Positions 23,421 through 25,687 of a stretch of 25,687 bases of DNA are shown here, piece by piece. The DNA is from CAXMNX01 sp964194845 (GTDB lineage: Bacteria > Pseudomonadota > Alphaproteobacteria > Rhodobacterales > Rhodobacteraceae). How positions within the stretch are numbered: position 1 is the first letter of the stretch; each line of letters begins with the position of its first letter. The notes below the pieces were generated by a model. That model ran no database searches. It was not told the DNA's origin and saw only the letters and a program-made list of their open reading frames with translations. Made by a program: the position numbers and the translations under genes. The stretch is taken from positions 1-25,687 of the forward strand of contig CAXMNX010000069.1 of NCBI GenBank assembly GCA_964194845.1. Direction: 5' to 3'.

Positions 23421-24061
23421 CAGAAAGCGTTACTGAGTTGGTCGTAGGAGATCATAACCGCCTTTTGAAAGGCGGGTCGCCCGGTCAGGCGCGCATAGTA
23501 GGCGGCCAGCGCAGGGAGCGGCGCGCGTTCGATTTCGATATCAAAGTATCGATAGAGAACATGTCCGAGCTGGATATCGGCGAGCGTCAATGCCGAGCCA
23601 CAAATGAAATCGACGGCGGCAAGACGCGGCTCGACCAAGGCCAGTTCGGCCTCCAACCGTTCGACGTTTGTGCGGATCAGACCCAGGTCGCGATTTTCAG
23701 GCCGGGTCCGCGCGCTGCGCCAGAAAACAGGGCCGGTGAAACGGCCTGCGACCTCGTATTTTGCCCATTCCGCCCAAATGTCCACTTCGGCGCGGCGCAG
23801 ATGATCGACAGGCCAGAATGCGTCCGACCCGTGTTCGGCGGCAAGGAATCGCAAGATCGCCGCCGTCTCGAAAAGCGCTGTTTCCCCAACTTTCAGAACG
23901 GGAATTTTTCCATGCGGGTTCATGGTTCGGAATACCGGTGTTTCGAGCCCACCAAAGACCTCGCCATAATGGAGGCGGTCGTAGGTCAACCCAAGTTCTT
24001 CCATGCCCCAGAGAAGCGCTTGAACGTTAGAAGAAGTCGCTCGACCGTAAACAGTATACAT
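23420..24061 (-). CDS. Glutathione S-transferase family protein
   Basis: A cytosolic GST-fold protein of 213 residues. The thioredoxin-like N-terminal domain (about 1-80) shows ATSSNVQALLWGMEELG (8-24) with a candidate catalytic Ser near residue 10, NPHGKIPVLKVG (cis-Pro loop), and FETAAILRFLA, the glutathione-binding ES/ET motif. The all-helical C-terminal domain holds LTLADIQLGH and ends with RLTGRPAFQKAV. I start it at the ATG at 24061, which overlaps the betI stop as TGATG; a TTG one codon upstream is possible. It is coupled to betI on one side and betA on the other, which implies a role linked to choline metabolism, perhaps handling betaine aldehyde or another electrophile. The substrate is not known. 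Confidence 0.9.
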   Translation of the reverse strand: MYTVYGRATSSNVQALLWGMEELGLTYDRLHYGEVFGGLETPVFRTMNPHGKIPVLKVGETALFETAAILRFLAAEHGSDAFWPVDHLRRAEVDIWAEWAKYEVAGRFTGPVFWRSARTRPENRDLGLIRTNVERLEAELALVEPRLAAVDFICGSALTLADIQLGHVLYRYFDIEIERAPLPALAAYYARLTGRPAFQKAVMISYDQLSNAF

Positions 24062-24657
24062 CAACCTTGCCGCCCGCTTTTCGGCCTGCCCAGTTCGGCC
24101 GAGATGGCGCCCAATACGCTGTCGGCGGCCACTGGCCCGTTGGGCACTTCGGTGGAGAGGCCGACGTTCAAGTATACCCCGTCTATCAATGCAGCGGCAC
24201 GCGCGGCGATCTCCGGCGCGCGGTCGCCAGCCATTGGCCGAAGCGCGTGGGTCAGGTTGGACCTGAGGCGGCGGGAGTAGATGCGATGCAGACGCCGTGC
24301 TTCGTCCGATGACAGAGCGAGGACGTAGAAATTCATCCAGGCGCTGATCGTGTCCGGGCGGAAGTTCGAGAGTGCGAAACCGCCGCGCACAATCGCGTTT
24401 AGCCGTTCGATTGGCGTGCCTGCCGCTTTTAACCCTTTTCGTACTTCCTCCGAATAGTCGGCCATGACATGGCGCATCGCGGCCAGCAGCAGTTGATCTT
24501 TGTTGCCGAAGTAATGATGCGCAAGACCGCTGGAGACCCCTGCCCGACGCGCGATCTGGCTGACTGTGATGCCAAGCGAGCCGGCCTGTCCAATCTCGGC
24601 AATTGCGGCGTCGATCAGCGCGGCGCGACGAATGGGTTCCATTCCAAGCTTGGGCAT
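24061..24657 (-). CDS. betI: Choline-responsive TetR-type repressor BetI
   Basis: TetR-family repressor of choline oxidation and uptake genes, released by choline in characterised bacteria; 198 residues. The N-terminus PKLGMEPIRRAALIDAAI is the BetI hallmark. The helix-turn-helix lies at about 30-51 (TVSQIARRAG, VSSGLAHHYF). The C-terminal ligand domain contains FRPDTISAWMNFYVLALS, also typical of BetI. I chose the ATG at 24657, the normal family start; another in-frame ATG two codons upstream (24663) is equally possible. The frame is open well beyond this but runs antisense into choX. It leads the betI-gst-betA operon and is divergent from choX, with a palindromic candidate operator in between. 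Confidence 0.94.
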   Translation of the reverse strand: MPKLGMEPIRRAALIDAAIAEIGQAGSLGITVSQIARRAGVSSGLAHHYFGNKDQLLLAAMRHVMADYSEEVRKGLKAAGTPIERLNAIVRGGFALSNFRPDTISAWMNFYVLALSSDEARRLHRIYSRRLRSNLTHALRPMAGDRAPEIAARAAALIDGVYLNVGLSTEVPNGPVAADSVLGAISAELGRPKSGRQG

Positions 24658-24700
24658 GTTCATAATCTTTTTGTTGCCCTTTACGGGTATCTGGTTTTTA

Positions 24701-24714
24701 ATTGACTCGTCAAT
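24701..24714. promoter_or_regulatory. Candidate BetI operator in the betI/choX divergent region
   Basis: ATTGAC-TC-GTCAAT is a perfect inverted repeat with 6-base arms and a 2-base spacer, in the 82-bp gap between betI and choX. Its place, and the BetI gene next to it, suggest a BetI binding site controlling both directions. On the minus strand the same bases include TTGACG, a good -35 hexamer for betI, so repressor binding would block that promoter; the matching -10 is poor. Confidence 0.6.
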
Positions 24715-24739
24715 CAAGAAAAAAAATGGGAGTGAAATG

Positions 24740-25654
24740 ATGAACTTAAAATCTAGCTTGTCGGTGCTGGCCATCGTGGCCGCAGCCCCGGCATTTGCCG
24801 AATGTGACAACGTGACGTTTTCGGACGTTGGTTGGACAGATATAACCGCAACCACCGCCACGACCAGCATCGTACTGCAAGCACTTGGTTATGAGACCGA
24901 CATCAAGGTGCTCTCGGTACCGGTGACCTATATTTCGCTGGAACAGGGCGACGTGGATGTATTCCTGGGAAACTGGATGCCGACGATGGAAGGCGACATT
25001 GCCAAATACCGCGAGGCCGGCACCGTTGACACGGTGCGCGCCAACCTTAACGGCACCGCCTATACGCTGGCCACCAACGCTGCGGGGGCCGCGCTCGGCA
25101 TCAAGACATTCGCCGACATCGCAGTCAACTCCGACGCGCTGGACGGCAAGATTTACGGCATCGAGGCGGGCAATGACGGCAACCGCATCGTGATGGACCT
25201 GATCGACGCAGACACCTTTGGCCTGGGTGCGGTCGAGATGATCGAAAGTTCCGAACAGGGCATGCTGGCACAGGTTGACCGCGCCAGCCGCAAGGAAGAG
25301 CCGATCATTTTCCTGGGCTGGGCGCCGCACCCGATGAACTCCAACTTCAAGGTCACCTATCTGACGGGTGGCGAAGAATGGTTCGGGGCCGAGGGCGATG
25401 TCTACACCAACACCCGCGCCGGATATACTACCGAATGCCCCAACATCGGTGCATTCCTGAACAACCTCAGCTTCACCCTGGCGATGGAAAACGACATCAT
25501 GGGCGCGATCCTGGATGGCGGCGAAGACGCCAATGACGCGGCAACCGCCTGGCTGAAGGCCAACCCGGACTCGATTGGTCCGTGGCTGCAAGGGGTGACC
25601 GCGATGGACGGTGGTGACGCGATGGCAGCGGTTTCCGCCGCGCTTGGCCTCTGA
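24740..25654 (+). CDS. choX: Choline ABC transporter substrate-binding protein ChoX
   Basis: Periplasmic choline-binding protein, 304 residues. The signal peptide ends at AFA (residue 20). The choline cage is fully visible: Trp32 and Asp34 (GWTD), Trp79 (GNWMP), Tyr108 (GTAYT), Asn145 (EAGNDGN) and Trp194 (LGWAPHP). Each is offset by exactly 11 from the numbering I recall for the Sinorhizobium meliloti ChoX site (43, 45, 90, 119, 156, 205). Cys22 and Cys233 could form the known disulfide. Two adjacent ATGs (24737, 24740) are possible; I prefer the second because GGGAG then has a 7-base spacing. The permease and ATPase genes choW and choV would be expected just beyond the window. Confidence 0.95.
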   Translation: MNLKSSLSVLAIVAAAPAFAECDNVTFSDVGWTDITATTATTSIVLQALGYETDIKVLSVPVTYISLEQGDVDVFLGNWMPTMEGDIAKYREAGTVDTVRANLNGTAYTLATNAAGAALGIKTFADIAVNSDALDGKIYGIEAGNDGNRIVMDLIDADTFGLGAVEMIESSEQGMLAQVDRASRKEEPIIFLGWAPHPMNSNFKVTYLTGGEEWFGAEGDVYTNTRAGYTTECPNIGAFLNNLSFTLAMENDIMGAILDGGEDANDAATAWLKANPDSIGPWLQGVTAMDGGDAMAAVSAALGL

Positions 25655-25667
25655 CAAAAATCAAAAG

Positions 25668-25687
25668 GCCCCGGTGATCGCCGGGGC
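25668..25687 (+). terminator. GC-rich hairpin after choX (window edge)
   Basis: GCCCCGG (25668-25674), a 6-base loop and CCGGGGC (25681-25687) form a perfect 7-bp stem 14 bases after the choX stop. The window ends at the stem, so a following T run cannot be seen. Such a hairpin may end transcription, or stabilise choX mRNA relative to downstream permease genes, as is common after binding-protein genes. Confidence 0.5.

Noticed and set aside
24566..24739. Upstream extension of choX by 58 codons
   Set aside because: It would be antisense to betI and would bury the clear signal peptide; GGGAG precedes the start chosen.
24658..24870. Upstream extension of betI by 71 codons
   Set aside because: The extension is antisense to the choX signal peptide and start; the family N-terminus (PKLGMEPIRR) begins at 24657.
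1..25687. tRNA, rRNA, CRISPR array, insertion sequence or prophage genes
   Set aside because: I saw no regularly spaced repeat array, transposase, integrase or cloverleaf sequence in any gap.

Overview
The window looks like a chromosomal segment from a Rhodobacteraceae (roseobacter-type) alphaproteobacterium. The grounds are moderately high GC codon use, split sulfopyruvate decarboxylase subunits, a DUF1178 protein, an alphaproteobacterial-type NUDIX protein, and a choline-to-betaine locus with ChoX, BetI and BetA. This is inferred from protein character only; there is no rRNA or other phylogenetic marker in the window.

Layout. 1-433 has no convincing intact gene, only a 30-codon RTX-like stub. 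434-2029 is a class III adenylate cyclase with an N-terminal DUF427 domain. 2061-3124 (minus) is comD-comE, divergent from a five-gene sugar-nucleotide operon (3304-7616): rfbC, rfbB, rfbD, rfbA and a UDP-glucuronate 4-epimerase, each overlapping the next by 4 nt. ugd follows at 7641. Converging on it is a minus-strand operon of AAA ATPase, Wzz-type chain-length protein and BY-kinase (12235 down to 9014). A 496-bp divergent regulatory region separates it from a plus-strand set (12732-18774): ExoY-type priming transferase, PrsT-type TPR lipoprotein, short polysaccharide export (OPX) protein, outer-membrane beta-barrel and rhomboid protease. The right side is housekeeping and osmoprotection: NUDIX hydrolase, DUF1178 protein, lysC, then betA-gst-betI (minus) divergent from choX (plus).

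How it works together. Genes 3304-18081 form most of an exopolysaccharide factory. They make dTDP-L-rhamnose, UDP-glucuronate and probably UDP-galacturonate, prime undecaprenyl phosphate, control chain length and export the polymer. The ATPase, kinase, chain-length, TPR and OPX proteins resemble the set that accompanies PEP-CTERM/exosortase loci, but no exosortase, non-priming glycosyltransferase, Wzx flippase or Wzy polymerase is encoded here although both flanks of the cluster are visible. The short OPX protein directly followed by a beta-barrel fits the composite OPX/beta-barrel translocon described in Myxococcus xanthus.

Other points of interest are tandem palindromic repeats downstream of the rhomboid gene, a nested inverted-repeat element ahead of lysC, a strong in-frame internal start in lysC, and a GST gene translationally coupled between betI and betA.
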